From the NCBI RefSeq assembly GCF_040779325.2, contig NZ_JBFONT020000001.1, positions 620,001 to 684,000 of the forward strand: a stretch of 64,000 bases of DNA, in the 5' to 3' direction. A program made the translations under genes and the position numbers. Below, in pieces: positions 28,049 through 36,568 of the stretch. This stretch comes from Aestuariibius violaceus (GTDB lineage Bacteria > Pseudomonadota > Alphaproteobacteria > Rhodobacterales > Rhodobacteraceae). Within the stretch, counting starts at the first letter, position 1; each line of letters begins with the position of its first letter. The notes beneath the pieces are model-generated. The model made no database searches. It worked only from the letters and a program-made list of their open reading frames with translations, and had not been told where the DNA came from.

Positions 28049-29233
28049 ATGCCTGAAATCAAAAGCCTGACCCACCACGGCCTCGGCCGAACCGAAGACG
28101 GCACGCTTATCCCCCGCACTCTTCCCGGCGAGGTGGTTGAGGAGGGCCGGATCCTCACTCCCTCGCCCCACCGGGTTAAACCGTCCTGCCGTCATTTCAA
28201 AACCTGCGGCGGCTGCACGATGCAGCACGCCTCGGACGACTTCGTCGCCGAATGGAAAACCAGCATCGTCACCAAAGCCCTGCAAGCTCAAGGTCTTGAG
28301 ACCGACATGCGCCCGATCCAGACCTCCCCACCGCAAAGCCGCCGCCGCGCCAAGCTCTCGGGCATCCGCACCAAGTCCGGCGCCCTCGTCGGCTTCCACC
28401 GTCAGGCCTCCGACCAGATTGTCGCGATTCCCGATTGCCAGATCCTCAGCCCAGCGCTCAAGGCGACCCTCCCCGCGCTGGAGGCGCTGACCCGCCTCGC
28501 CGCCTCCCGCAAGACCGAGGTCGACCTGACCGTCACCGACAGCCTCGGCGGCCCGGACATCCTTGTTTCCAAGGCCAAATCCCTCACCCGAGATCTCCGC
28601 GAAGCCGCCGCCAGACTGGTCGCAGACCACGCGCTGGCCCGCCTCGTCTGGAATGACGAACCCATCGCCGATACCGGCACTGCCCACCAGCAATTCGGGA
28701 AAGCCCGTGTCGTCCCGCCCCCCGGGGCCTTCCTTCAGGCGACCCGCGAAGGCGAAGCCGCCCTTCTCTCCGCGACCCAAGAGATCACCGCAGGCGCCAC
28801 CCGCATCGCCGACCTCTTTTCCGGCTGCGGCACCTTCACCCTCCCCCTCGCGGAAACCGCCGAGATCCACGCGGTCGAGGCCGAAGCCGCCATGCTCAAA
28901 GCCCTAGATGCCGGCTGGCGCAACACCCCCGGTCTCAAACGGGTCACGACCGAACCCCGAGACCTCTTCCGCCGCCCCCTCGACGCTATGGAAATCCGCC
29001 CCTTCGACGCTATCGTCATCGATCCGCCTCGCGCCGGCGCCGCCGCTCAGACCGAGGAAATTGCCAAGGCCGGCCCTCCAGTTATCGCCGGCCTCTCCTG
29101 CAACCCAGTGACCTTCGCTCGCGACGCGCGCCGCCTCACCGAAGGAGGCTACCAGCTCGACTGGGTGCAGCCGATCGACCAGTTCCGCTGGTCCGCCCAT
29201 CTGGAACTCGCCGCCCGGTTCACCCGCGCCTGA
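28049..29233 (+). CDS. RlmD/TrmA-family RNA (uracil-C5) methyltransferase
   Basis: 394-aa SAM-dependent methyltransferase forming 5-methyluridine in 23S rRNA or tRNA. An iron-sulfur motif is visible near residues 48-58 (CRHFKTCGGCTMQH) with a further Cys in AIPDCQIL. The SAM site is RIADLFSGCGTFTLPLAE and the catalytic Cys is in AGLSCNPVTFARD. The N-terminal TRAM-like part is short. RlmD-type 23S U1939 modification is the best guess; TrmA/RlmC activity cannot be excluded. The ATG abuts the ABC transporter stop, so the genes are coupled. Confidence 0.88.
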   Translation: MPEIKSLTHHGLGRTEDGTLIPRTLPGEVVEEGRILTPSPHRVKPSCRHFKTCGGCTMQHASDDFVAEWKTSIVTKALQAQGLETDMRPIQTSPPQSRRRAKLSGIRTKSGALVGFHRQASDQIVAIPDCQILSPALKATLPALEALTRLAASRKTEVDLTVTDSLGGPDILVSKAKSLTRDLREAAARLVADHALARLVWNDEPIADTGTAHQQFGKARVVPPPGAFLQATREGEAALLSATQEITAGATRIADLFSGCGTFTLPLAETAEIHAVEAEAAMLKALDAGWRNTPGLKRVTTEPRDLFRRPLDAMEIRPFDAIVIDPPRAGAAAQTEEIAKAGPPVIAGLSCNPVTFARDARRLTEGGYQLDWVQPIDQFRWSAHLELAARFTRA

Positions 29234-29386
29234 CCACGCGCCCCTCGCAAATCCTTGCAAAAAAGGCGTTCAAGACGTCGCACCCCCTAGCGTGATGGCC
29301 AGCGGATCGGCATAGTGGCGTCGCAGGCACCCCCGGCGCCCAAGCGCCCACTCAACCAGAAAAAACAGGCAATCGAGTCGTTACCC

Positions 29387-29875
29387 ATGTTCCGCTATGT
29401 CTTTGTCCTTCTCGCCCTGGCCGCTCTCAGCGGTTGCGCCGGATCGAAGTTCCAGTCCTACAACGGGCCGGACGTCACTAACGTTCTGGTTTTCAAGGAA
29501 GAACGGATGATGCACCTCCTTCATCACGACCAGATCCTGCGCAGCTACGAATTCGAGCTTGGCTTCGCCCCGATCGGCAACAAGGATCAGGAAGGCGACG
29601 GCCGGACGCCCGAGGGCACCTATTTCGTCGACAGGCGCAATCCGAACAGCGATTTCCACCTCTCGATCGGAATAAACTATCCCAACGAAGAAGATCTTGC
29701 CGAGGCAGAGGCTTTAGGCGTCGACCCCGGAGGAGACATCTTCATCCACGGCACCCCGCGCCGCTTCCGCAAGCAGGATGACTGGACCTGGGGCTGCATC
29801 GCCGTGACGAACCGCGAGATGGAAGAGATCTACGCCATGGTGCAGGACGGCACGCAGGTGAACATCTTCCCCTAG
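29387..29875 (+). CDS. L,D-transpeptidase lipoprotein (YkuD domain)
   Basis: 162-aa lipoprotein from ATG 29387. The signal peptide ends in the lipobox LSGC with Cys17 as lipid anchor. The YkuD catalytic motif is IHGTPRR followed by WTWGCIAVTN, where the Cys is the nucleophile. Such enzymes crosslink peptidoglycan or attach proteins to it; RTPEGTYF is typical of the YafK-like branch, which can also cut the Lpp link. The gene stands alone on the plus strand, overlaps the converging CAP-domain gene by 4 bp and has a weak ribosome site. Confidence 0.88.
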   Translation: MFRYVFVLLALAALSGCAGSKFQSYNGPDVTNVLVFKEERMMHLLHHDQILRSYEFELGFAPIGNKDQEGDGRTPEGTYFVDRRNPNSDFHLSIGINYPNEEDLAEAEALGVDPGGDIFIHGTPRRFRKQDDWTWGCIAVTNREMEEIYAMVQDGTQVNIFP

Positions 29876-30396
29876 GAGGACCGCCCCGGATCGCCGCCGA
29901 CGATCAACGTCCACCAGATCTTGCCCGCGGGCTCCTGGAACCAGGCAAAACCCATCGTGCGGGCCTCACGCGCCAGGATGATGTCGCGCGTGTCGCGCAG
30001 TTCCATCCAGGCCGCCAGCGTCTCAAGCTCCGTTTCGTAGGTTTCCGAGATGTTTTCGCCGACCAGCAGGCCGTTGAACCCGACCCGGCGGACCCTGTCG
30101 ATGGGCGAAGAGCCATCGGATCCGAAATGCCAGGGCCTGTTCTGCACCGCCATGTCCCGCGAATGGGTCGCTGCAGCCGCGTTCAGCTCGGAACTCAACT
30201 CAAGCTGGGTCAGACCGCGCGCCTCGCGCAGGGAATTGACGCTATCAAGCATCCGAAACTGGATTTCGGCGGTGTCCCGCGTATTGATCCGGTAAACGCG
30301 GGTCCCGTCGTCCGACGTGCCCACACCGCCCGATGGAGGTGCGCACGCCGCGAGAAATGTCACCAAGACCGCGATAAGAAAAGGAAAACGGACCAT
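29872..30396 (-). CDS. CAP-domain (SCP/PR-1) lipoprotein
   Basis: 174 aa. The lipobox FLAAC puts the acylated Cys at residue 18. The CAP domain spans about residues 48-170: LDSVNSLREARGLTQLELSS, then AAAATHSRDMAVQNRPWHFG and GENISETYET, the three conserved blocks of bacterial CAP proteins. The role of bacterial CAP proteins in the envelope is poorly known. It is sandwiched between two L,D-transpeptidase genes, overlapping the first by 4 bp and divergent from the second, which suggests a cell-wall role (inference). Confidence 0.88.
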   Translation of the reverse strand: MVRFPFLIAVLVTFLAACAPPSGGVGTSDDGTRVYRINTRDTAEIQFRMLDSVNSLREARGLTQLELSSELNAAAATHSRDMAVQNRPWHFGSDGSSPIDRVRRVGFNGLLVGENISETYETELETLAAWMELRDTRDIILAREARTMGFAWFQEPAGKIWWTLIVGGDPGRSS

Positions 30397-30565
30397 CTGG
30401 ACCCCAAGGATGCTTCAGCCAAGGCCCCACATATCCGCTTACCCGTTGCACATCAAACCCAGCTTCACGGAACCGTAGGGCTATTACAGGTCTTTGATTT
30501 GTGACCGTTGCATGAAGACCCTACCTTCGCACGGTGAATTTACCGATTCGACAGAGGTCGACCCT

Positions 30566-31159
30566 ATGGATACTCGCAAGAACGGGCTTTTGAGCCGCCG
30601 CGGCTTTCTCGCCGCAACAGCTGCCACACTCGGAACCAGCGCTGCCGCGCAGACTGCCGGGACAACGGAATTCGAAAGCGCTGTCACAAATACGCAGCGC
30701 CGCAACATCTCGAGCTTTCGGACGCTGGACTGGCGACCTTACTTCGGAAGCCTGAATAACGGCGCGATTCTCGTCGATATTCAGTCGCGCGCGCTGCACT
30801 ACTGGTCCGAGGATCAGGCGATCTACAAGCTCTACCCGACCTCGGTCCCGCTGACCGAGGATCTGACGCGCCGCGGCCGTACTTCCGTCATCCGCAAGGT
30901 GGAAGGGCCCTCCTGGGCGCCGACACCCGCGATGAAGCGGCGGAACCCGGAATGGCCCGACTTCATCGGCCCCGGCCCCGACAACCCGCTTGGGACACAC
31001 GCGCTTTATCTCAGCTGGACCTACTACCGGATCCACGGCACGCACGACACGCGCAAGATCGGGCGTCGGTCCTCGAACGGCTGCATCGGGCTTTATAACG
31101 AGCATATCTCCGAACTTTTCGCACTATCGAACAACGGAACCCAGGTTCTGCTGATCTGA
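30566..31159 (+). CDS. Tat-exported L,D-transpeptidase
   Basis: 197 aa from ATG 30566 (GAGG at 8 nt). A twin-arginine signal SRRGFLAATAAT precedes an Ala-rich cleavage region. The YkuD domain ends with IHGTHDTRKIGRRSSNGCIG, with the catalytic His and Cys intact. It should make 3-3 crosslinks or anchor proteins in the peptidoglycan. Tat export is less usual than Sec for this family and implies folding before export. It shares its upstream region with the divergent CAP lipoprotein gene. Confidence 0.9.
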   Translation: MDTRKNGLLSRRGFLAATAATLGTSAAAQTAGTTEFESAVTNTQRRNISSFRTLDWRPYFGSLNNGAILVDIQSRALHYWSEDQAIYKLYPTSVPLTEDLTRRGRTSVIRKVEGPSWAPTPAMKRRNPEWPDFIGPGPDNPLGTHALYLSWTYYRIHGTHDTRKIGRRSSNGCIGLYNEHISELFALSNNGTQVLLI

Positions 31160-31301
31160 CGATTCAATGGGGGATTGAGCAGGGCGCGTGACGTTGTAAA
31201 TCTGTTCGATCTGGCGATATACGGCGAGGCGAGGCATCAAGAATCATGCCTGCCTCTGCCTCGGTTTTCACAATGAGGGCAGGCACTTGTTGGAGAAGAC
31301 T

Positions 31302-31493
31302 ATGAAGAAATTTGCCCTTGCAGCTGTACTTGCTGGCGCTGCATCCGTGGCGTCGGCCGGTGGCCCGACCCAGCCGGTTATCGAGCCTGAGCCGGTCGTC
31401 ATCGTCGACGACAGCGCGCCCAGTTCCTCGCGCCCCGGGATCATCATTCCCATCCTCGCCGTCCTGCTCATCGCAGCCGCGGCAAGCGACTGA
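31302..31493 (+). CDS. 63-aa exported peptide with C-terminal hydrophobic segment
   Basis: MKKFALAAVLAGAASVASA is a textbook Sec signal peptide (cleavage near residue 19), followed by a Pro/Glu/Val linker (QPVIEPEPVVIVDD) and a C-terminal hydrophobic run PGIIIPILAVLLIAAAASD. The mature peptide of about 44 aa could therefore sit in the inner membrane. The ATG has a TTGGAG site. It is convergent with hemH, and similar small genes beside hemH occur in relatives as far as I recall. A GCCTGCC...GGGCAGGC hairpin at about 31247-31288 precedes it. Function unknown. Confidence 0.75.
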   Translation: MKKFALAAVLAGAASVASAGGPTQPVIEPEPVVIVDDSAPSSSRPGIIIPILAVLLIAAAASD

Positions 31494-31542
31494 TTTTCTT
31501 TAGATTAGAGATGGCGGCCGCGTCGGCCGCCATTTGCCCGTC

Positions 31543-32658
31543 TCACCCCAGCCAGCCCCTGAGATTGTCCGAGATCGTCTCGGCCAGCGCATCAAGATGC
31601 GCAGCGTCGTCGTTCAGGCAGGGGATGTAGGTGAACTCCTCGCCGCCCGCTTCCTCGAAGCTCTCCCGGATCTCTTCGTTGATCTCCTCGAGCGTTTCGA
31701 TGCAATCGGCAGAGAAAGCCGGGGCGCAAACCGCGATCCGCTTCTTTCCATCCTCGGCAAGCCGCGCCACCTCTTCCACAGTATAGGGCTTCAACCACTC
31801 CTCCGGCCCGAAGCGGGACTGGAACGTCGTCGTGATCTCCGTCTCGTCCCAGCCCAGCCGCTCGCGCAGCAGGCGCGTCGTCTTCTGGCACTGGCAGTGA
31901 TAGGGATCGCCCTCCAGAAGATAGCGCTTGGGCACCCCATGGTAGGAGCAGACAAGGATGTCGGGCCGGTTCTCCAGCGCGCCGTAGGCTGTCTCGATTG
32001 ATTGCGCGAGCGCCTCAATGTAGGAAGGCCGGTCGAAATAGGGCTGCACAACGCGCGAGACCGGCTGCCACTTCTCTTCCATCAGGGCCCGAAAGAACTG
32101 ATCGTTCGCCGTGGCCGAGGTCGCGCCAGCGTAATGCGGATAAAGCGGAAAAAACAAAATCTTCCGGCATCCCGCCTCGACCATCTCGCGCACCTTCGAC
32201 TTCGTCGAAGGGTTGCCGTAGCGCATGCAGAAATCGACCAGCACCTGATCGCCGTACTGCTCGTGCATCCTTTGACGCAGACCTTCGGTCTGCTGCTTGG
32301 TGATCGTCATGAGGGGGCTTTCGTTGGCCTCCTCATTCCAGATCGACTTGTAGGCGGCGCCTGAACTGAAGGGCCGCTTCGAGAGGATGATCAGCTGAAG
32401 AAGCGGCTGCCAGATCCACGGTGAATAGTCGATCACCCGCTTGTCCGAGAGAAACTCGTTCAGATAGCGCCGCATCGACCAGTAATCGGTGGCATCCGGC
32501 GTTCCAAGATTGGCCAGAAGGATCCCGACCCGTGCAGGTTTGATCTTCGGATGGTCCGCTTCTGCGTGAATGGGAACCTGGGCCTGCTGTGGTGTCGCGT
32601 CGAACATCTCTTGTCCCTTGTCGGCTTGGGCGCCGTCTGGCGTTTTGTCGTCTTTCAT
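31543..32658 (-). CDS. hemH: Ferrochelatase
   Basis: Inserts ferrous iron into protoporphyrin IX, the last step of heme synthesis. It has 371 aa. VGILLANLGTPDATDYWSMR opens the conserved domain after a hydrophilic N-terminal extension of about 45 residues. The His of SYHGVPKRYL and the acidic FSADCIETLEEI region are the metal-site signatures, and CQKTTRLLRERLGWD is present. The ATG overlaps the stop of the upstream methyltransferase gene by 4 bp (ATGA), supporting this start and a two-gene transcript. Confidence 0.96.
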   Translation of the reverse strand: MKDDKTPDGAQADKGQEMFDATPQQAQVPIHAEADHPKIKPARVGILLANLGTPDATDYWSMRRYLNEFLSDKRVIDYSPWIWQPLLQLIILSKRPFSSGAAYKSIWNEEANESPLMTITKQQTEGLRQRMHEQYGDQVLVDFCMRYGNPSTKSKVREMVEAGCRKILFFPLYPHYAGATSATANDQFFRALMEEKWQPVSRVVQPYFDRPSYIEALAQSIETAYGALENRPDILVCSYHGVPKRYLLEGDPYHCQCQKTTRLLRERLGWDETEITTTFQSRFGPEEWLKPYTVEEVARLAEDGKKRIAVCAPAFSADCIETLEEINEEIRESFEEAGGEEFTYIPCLNDDAAHLDALAETISDNLRGWLG

Positions 32659-33479
32659 GTGTCCTCGCCGCGGGGCAATGCCGTTTCGATCGTGTTTAGC
32701 GCATCCGCAAGCCGGGCTTGCGCGGATCCCGGACGCAGCGGCCGGGGCTGCTCGGGGGCCGGCGCCCAGCCGGTCAATGTCACGATTTCGAATGTCGCGG
32801 CAAGCTTGCCATCCTCGGTAGAGAACTTCTCTCGGTAGATACGCTCGGCCAGCGGGAACAGATCACGCGGCGGCGGCGTCCTGCGGCGTCCGGCCAGTGC
32901 GTTGCCTTCGCCCATCGCCCGCAGGTCATTCCTAAGATGCCGCAGATCGCGATAGGCGACGGTCACTCGATCGGTGTCGGCGACAGGCAAAGCAAAGCCC
33001 GCGCGCTGCAAAAGCGCTCCCAGATCGCGGATATCGGCCATGGGCGACACGCGCTGGGACAAGCCGCCTGTCAGCGCGACCTCGGCCTCCGCAAGAGATG
33101 CGCGAAGCTCGAAAAGTGTCTGTCCTCCAAAAAGCGTGCCGACGAACAACCCGTCCGGCCTCAGGGCCCGGCGGACCTGGATCAGCTGGCCAACCGGATC
33201 GTCTGCGGTATGGAGGGCGAGGCCATGGATCACCAGATCCGCGCTCGATTCTCCCAACGCAAGCGTCGCCGCAGGTGCCAAAATGCGCGCATCAGGCAGG
33301 CGACCCTGCCACAAGGACGGGAAAGGCGTGATCACCGCCAGCGCCGTAAACGCCCTGTTAATCTCACTTAGTCTTTCTTCGACCTCAGTCGCTGCGCGAT
33401 TTTGGAGGAACATCTCATGCGCCTGACGGCGCTGCCGCTTAAGCGCGGATTGGTCGAACAGCTCTGGCGTTTCACGCAT
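32655..33479 (-). CDS. Class I SAM-dependent methyltransferase (NDUFAF5/BioC-like)
   Basis: 274 aa. The N-terminal ELFDQSALKRQRRQAHEMFL is typical of the alphaproteobacterial relatives of mitochondrial NDUFAF5. The methyltransferase core shows SSADLVIHGLALHTADDPVG, an LIQVRRALRPDGLFVGTLFG strand and LRDLGALLQRAGF. The glycine-rich SAM motif I is weak, so activity is unproven. It may be an arginine hydroxylase or methyltransferase in complex I assembly, or BioC-like. It is divergent from comF by 29 bp and coupled to hemH downstream. Confidence 0.82.
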   Translation of the reverse strand: MRETPELFDQSALKRQRRQAHEMFLQNRAATEVEERLSEINRAFTALAVITPFPSLWQGRLPDARILAPAATLALGESSADLVIHGLALHTADDPVGQLIQVRRALRPDGLFVGTLFGGQTLFELRASLAEAEVALTGGLSQRVSPMADIRDLGALLQRAGFALPVADTDRVTVAYRDLRHLRNDLRAMGEGNALAGRRRTPPPRDLFPLAERIYREKFSTEDGKLAATFEIVTLTGWAPAPEQPRPLRPGSAQARLADALNTIETALPRGEDT

Positions 33480-33508
33480 GACTGCTCACTTAGGAGGATC
33501 GAAAGGCA

Positions 33509-34222
33509 ATGCAAAGCGTCGTCAGACTTGTTTATCCACCGCAATGCCTGACCTGCGACGCCATGACAGATGCCGATTTCGCTTTATGCGGGCATTGCTG
33601 GCGCGAGACGCCATTCATCACGGGGCTCGTCTGCGATGCATGCGGGCTGCCTCTGGTAGGGGAAGGGCACCCGACTTCGCTTTGCGATGATTGCATGACC
33701 GTCGCCCGGCCCTGGAGCCAGGGACGTTCTGCCCTTCTCTACGGCGGCAATGCGCGTCGGCTCGTCCTTGGCCTAAAACACGGCGATCGCACCGACCTTG
33801 CTCAGCCAATGGCAACTTGGATGCTTTCGGCCGGCGCACCGCTTTTGTCGCCAGATATCTGTGTTGTCCCGGTACCAAACCATTGGAGCCGCCGGATCGC
33901 CCGTCGGTACAACCAGTCAGCTATTCTGGCGAAGGCGGTTGCTCGCGGCGGTGGTTTCACTTTCCTGCCTCGCACGTTGATCCGACCGTCCAAAACGCCA
34001 CTGCTTGACGGTCATTCGCGCGAAAACAGGTTCGCGACGCTTCTCGGCGCAATAGAACCCCATCCGACACGCGGCAAAGAGGTGGCGGGTCGCAAGGCCG
34101 TTTTGATCGACGACGTTATGACGTCTGGGGCAACGCTGGCTGCCGCCACGGTTGCACTCTTCCAGGCGGGGGCGGCAGAGGTTTCCGTTCTGACACTGGC
34201 CCGCGTGGCAAAGGCGCCTTAG
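33509..34222 (+). CDS. ComF-family protein (double zinc ribbon phosphoribosyltransferase)
   Basis: 237 aa. Cys pairs CLTC/CGHC and CDAC/CDDC form a double zinc ribbon in the first 65 residues. The phosphoribosyltransferase fold follows, with AVLIDDVMTSGATLAAA as the PRPP-loop motif and VVPVPNHWSRRIARRYNQS as the ComF signature. ComF proteins support natural DNA uptake in some bacteria; in others the role is unknown. AGGAGG lies 10 nt before the ATG. It is followed by grxC after 38 bp. Confidence 0.92.
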   Translation: MQSVVRLVYPPQCLTCDAMTDADFALCGHCWRETPFITGLVCDACGLPLVGEGHPTSLCDDCMTVARPWSQGRSALLYGGNARRLVLGLKHGDRTDLAQPMATWMLSAGAPLLSPDICVVPVPNHWSRRIARRYNQSAILAKAVARGGGFTFLPRTLIRPSKTPLLDGHSRENRFATLLGAIEPHPTRGKEVAGRKAVLIDDVMTSGATLAAATVALFQAGAAEVSVLTLARVAKAP

Positions 34223-34260
34223 ATACTGGGTGTCTTTGCCGATGAAGGAGACGTGCGGCG

Positions 34261-34518
34261 ATGAAACCCGTCGAGATCTATACCTCCCCGCTCTGCGGAT
34301 TCTGCCATGCTGCGAAAAGGCTCCTGACCGAAAAGGGGATTTCATTCTCAGAGATCGACATTCTGGCTAACCCTGACCGCAAGCCGGAGATGATCGACCG
34401 GGCAGGTGGCCGCCGCACGGTGCCGCAAATCTTTATCGGCGAAACCCATGTGGGCGGGTGCGATGATCTTTATGCCTTGGAGCGGGCTGGCAAGCTCGAC
34501 CCGCTGCTCGCCGCGTGA
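34261..34518 (+). CDS. grxC: Glutaredoxin 3
   Basis: 85-aa dithiol glutaredoxin that reduces disulfides using glutathione. The active site is C12-G-F-C15 (YTSPLCGFCHAAKRLL). The glutathione-binding GGRRTVPQIFIG cis-Pro loop and GGCDDLYALE are present. The stop overlaps the GTG start of the nitrilase gene by 4 bp, so grxC, the nitrilase and the MarR gene form one coupled run. Confidence 0.96.
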   Translation: MKPVEIYTSPLCGFCHAAKRLLTEKGISFSEIDILANPDRKPEMIDRAGGRRTVPQIFIGETHVGGCDDLYALERAGKLDPLLAA

Positions 34519-35345
34519 AGGTCGGGCTTGTCCAACTGACCTCGGGCGACGATCCCGAAGCCAACCTCGTGCAGCTGAAACCTCTTCTGTCGGAGGCGAT
34601 GGAGCGCGGCGCGGTGTTGATCACAACGCCCGAGGTGACGAATTGTCTGTCGCAAAGCCGAACCCGGCAAAACGAAGTCCTTCGGCCTGAAGACGCTGAT
34701 AGCCATTTGGCCTACGGACGGGAATTCGCCGTTGCGAATGGCGTGTTCCTGAACCTTGGCTCGCTTGCCCTCAAGACGGACGACGCCGCGGGCCGTTTTA
34801 CAAACCGGTCCTTTCTGATCGATCCGAGGGGAGAGATCGTCGCGCGCTATGACAAGATACACATGTTCGATGTCGTCATTTCGAAGAACGAAAAATACGC
34901 CGAGTCGAGCGGCTATCGGCCAGGCAACGCCGCTGTCATCGCAAAGGCCGAAGAAGCTAAGGTTGGCTTGACCATCTGCTATGACCTGCGCTTTCCTTAT
35001 CTGTATCGGGCACTGGCGCAGGCCGGCGCAGACATCATCCTCGTCCCCTCCGCTTTTTCGCCGACCACCGGCGCAGCCCATTGGGAACCGCTTCTTCGTG
35101 CCCGGGCCATCGAAACCGGGGCGTTTGTCGTTGCCGCGGCCCAGACGGGAACGCATCCAGCCACCGAAGGACGTGCGCGCAAAACCTATGGCCATAGCCT
35201 TGTGGTGTCGCCTTGGGGCGAGGTCTTAGCCAATGCCGGCATCGAGACTGGCGTGACGGTGGTTGACCTCGATCTATCGCAAGTCGCCGACGCGCGAAGG
35301 CGGGTTCCAGCCTGGCAGCATGACCGCTATTTCAGTGCGCCATGA
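34515..35345 (+). CDS. Carbon-nitrogen hydrolase (Nit1/deaminated-glutathione amidase type)
   Basis: 276-aa nitrilase-superfamily amidase starting at GTG 34515. The catalytic triad is visible: Glu40 (TTPEVTN), Lys114 (YDKIHMFDV) and Cys155 (TICYDLRFPY). The sequence pattern is that of Nit1/YbeM proteins, which hydrolyse deaminated glutathione; direct linkage to glutaredoxin fits a glutathione-repair role (inference). The 3' end overlaps the next gene by 4 bp. Confidence 0.92.
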   Translation: MKVGLVQLTSGDDPEANLVQLKPLLSEAMERGAVLITTPEVTNCLSQSRTRQNEVLRPEDADSHLAYGREFAVANGVFLNLGSLALKTDDAAGRFTNRSFLIDPRGEIVARYDKIHMFDVVISKNEKYAESSGYRPGNAAVIAKAEEAKVGLTICYDLRFPYLYRALAQAGADIILVPSAFSPTTGAAHWEPLLRARAIETGAFVVAAAQTGTHPATEGRARKTYGHSLVVSPWGEVLANAGIETGVTVVDLDLSQVADARRRVPAWQHDRYFSAP

Positions 35346-35785
35346 CCAACGCGCCGGACATCAGCCTCGCTATATCCCTGTTCAGCGAGATTCTGACGAT
35401 CGATCAGCTTGTGAGAAACCGGATCTCGAAGGCTTTGCCGAAAGGGATGGAGCTGTCTCATTTCACGCTCCTCAACCATCTCGTCCATATTGGTGACGAA
35501 CGTACTCCCGCACAGTTGGCCAAGACCTTTCATCTGACCCGCGGTGCGTTGAGCAACACGCTTTCCCGGATGGAGCGGCAGGGCTACGTGCATGTCCGCC
35601 CGGACTGGGACGATGCGCGGCGAAAACTGGTCGCAATCAGCCCGGCGGGACGTGTCGCCCGCGATCAGGCGGTTTCTGCGATCATTCCGCTTGTTCAGGA
35701 GGCGCTAGCCGACATGGGCGCGGACAAGATGCGGGTCGCGGTACCGATCCTGCGGGATCTGCGGATCCGGCTCGCCGATGATTAG
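35342..35785 (+). CDS. MarR-family transcriptional regulator
   Basis: 147-aa winged-helix regulator. The DNA-binding part is TPAQLAKTFHLTRGALSNTL followed by the wing RPDWDDARRKLVAISPAGR; dimer helices flank it. The ATG overlaps the nitrilase stop (ATGA), and the 3' end overlaps the converging ubiG by 4 bp. It has no obvious operator of its own and may regulate the grxC-nitrilase unit or distant genes. Ligand unknown. Confidence 0.92.
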   Translation: MTNAPDISLAISLFSEILTIDQLVRNRISKALPKGMELSHFTLLNHLVHIGDERTPAQLAKTFHLTRGALSNTLSRMERQGYVHVRPDWDDARRKLVAISPAGRVARDQAVSAIIPLVQEALADMGADKMRVAVPILRDLRIRLADD

Positions 35786-36522
35786 GGTTTGAGGCTGCTC
35801 GTCACGTAATTGACGCTCAGATCCCGGTCGGAGATACGCCAGCTCCACGAGATCGGGTTGAAGACGAAACCCTTCTTGTCAACGGGATCGAGCCCGGCCC
35901 CCGTCAAAAGAGTCTCAAGCTCTCCGGGCGTGATGAACTTCGACCAATCGTGGGTCCCCTTGGGCAGCCATCGCATGATCTGCTCCGCACCGACGATCGC
36001 TGCCGCATAGCTTTTTGCGCTGCGGTTCAGGGTCGAGCAGATGTGGAGACCACTTGGTTTCAGAAGGGCACTGCAAGCGGAAAGGAAGGCAGCGGAATCT
36101 GCGACATGTTCGATAACCTCCATGTTGAGCAGGACGTCGAAAAGCTCTCCAGCCGCCGCGAGGTCTTCCGCGGTGCAGTGGCGATAGTCGATCTCAAGCC
36201 CGCTCTGCTCTGCATGAACCCGCGCCACAGAGATGTTTTTCTCGGCTGCGTCGGCGCCTACAACCGTCGCACCCAGCCGCACCATCGGTTCGCAGAGGAG
36301 GCCGCCGCCGCAGCCTATGTCTAGGAGGCGGAGGTCGGTGAAGGGGGCCGAATCGGTTAGATCGCGGCCGAATTCGGTGGCGATCTGGGACGTGATGTAG
36401 TCCAGCCGGCAGGGGTTCATCAGGTGCAGCGGTTTGAATTTTCCGCCCGGGTCCCACCATTCCGCTGCCATGGCCGCGAACTTTTCGACCTCCTGAGGGT
36501 CAATTGTTGTTTGCAATGACAT
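35782..36522 (-). CDS. ubiG: Ubiquinone biosynthesis O-methyltransferase
   Basis: Carries out both O-methylations in ubiquinone synthesis. It has 246 aa from ATG 36522 (GGAG upstream). The family N-terminus FAAMAAEWWDPGGKFKPLHL is followed by the SAM motif LLDIGCGGGLLCEPMVRLGA, then VEHVADSAAFL and LNRSAKSYA. The longer frame to 36597 would run into the divergent pip leader. The spacing to the pip ATG is 46 bp, so the promoters must overlap. Confidence 0.97.
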   Translation of the reverse strand: MSLQTTIDPQEVEKFAAMAAEWWDPGGKFKPLHLMNPCRLDYITSQIATEFGRDLTDSAPFTDLRLLDIGCGGGLLCEPMVRLGATVVGADAAEKNISVARVHAEQSGLEIDYRHCTAEDLAAAGELFDVLLNMEVIEHVADSAAFLSACSALLKPSGLHICSTLNRSAKSYAAAIVGAEQIMRWLPKGTHDWSKFITPGELETLLTGAGLDPVDKKGFVFNPISWSWRISDRDLSVNYVTSSLKP

Positions 36523-36568
36523 CGGTTTCTCCGTGGCGAGCGCTTCGCTTGTCTTATATAGGATTCGT

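Noticed and set aside
26459..28870. 803-codon open frame antisense to the second ABC transporter and the RNA methyltransferase
   Set aside because: Both plus-strand genes are complete with all motifs. The antisense chain spans the junction of two genes with no ribosome site or family.
33532..33540. TTATCCACC, one mismatch from a DnaA box, near the composition switch
   Set aside because: Single site inside the comF coding start. I found no cluster of boxes, AT-rich unwinding region or other origin features around it.
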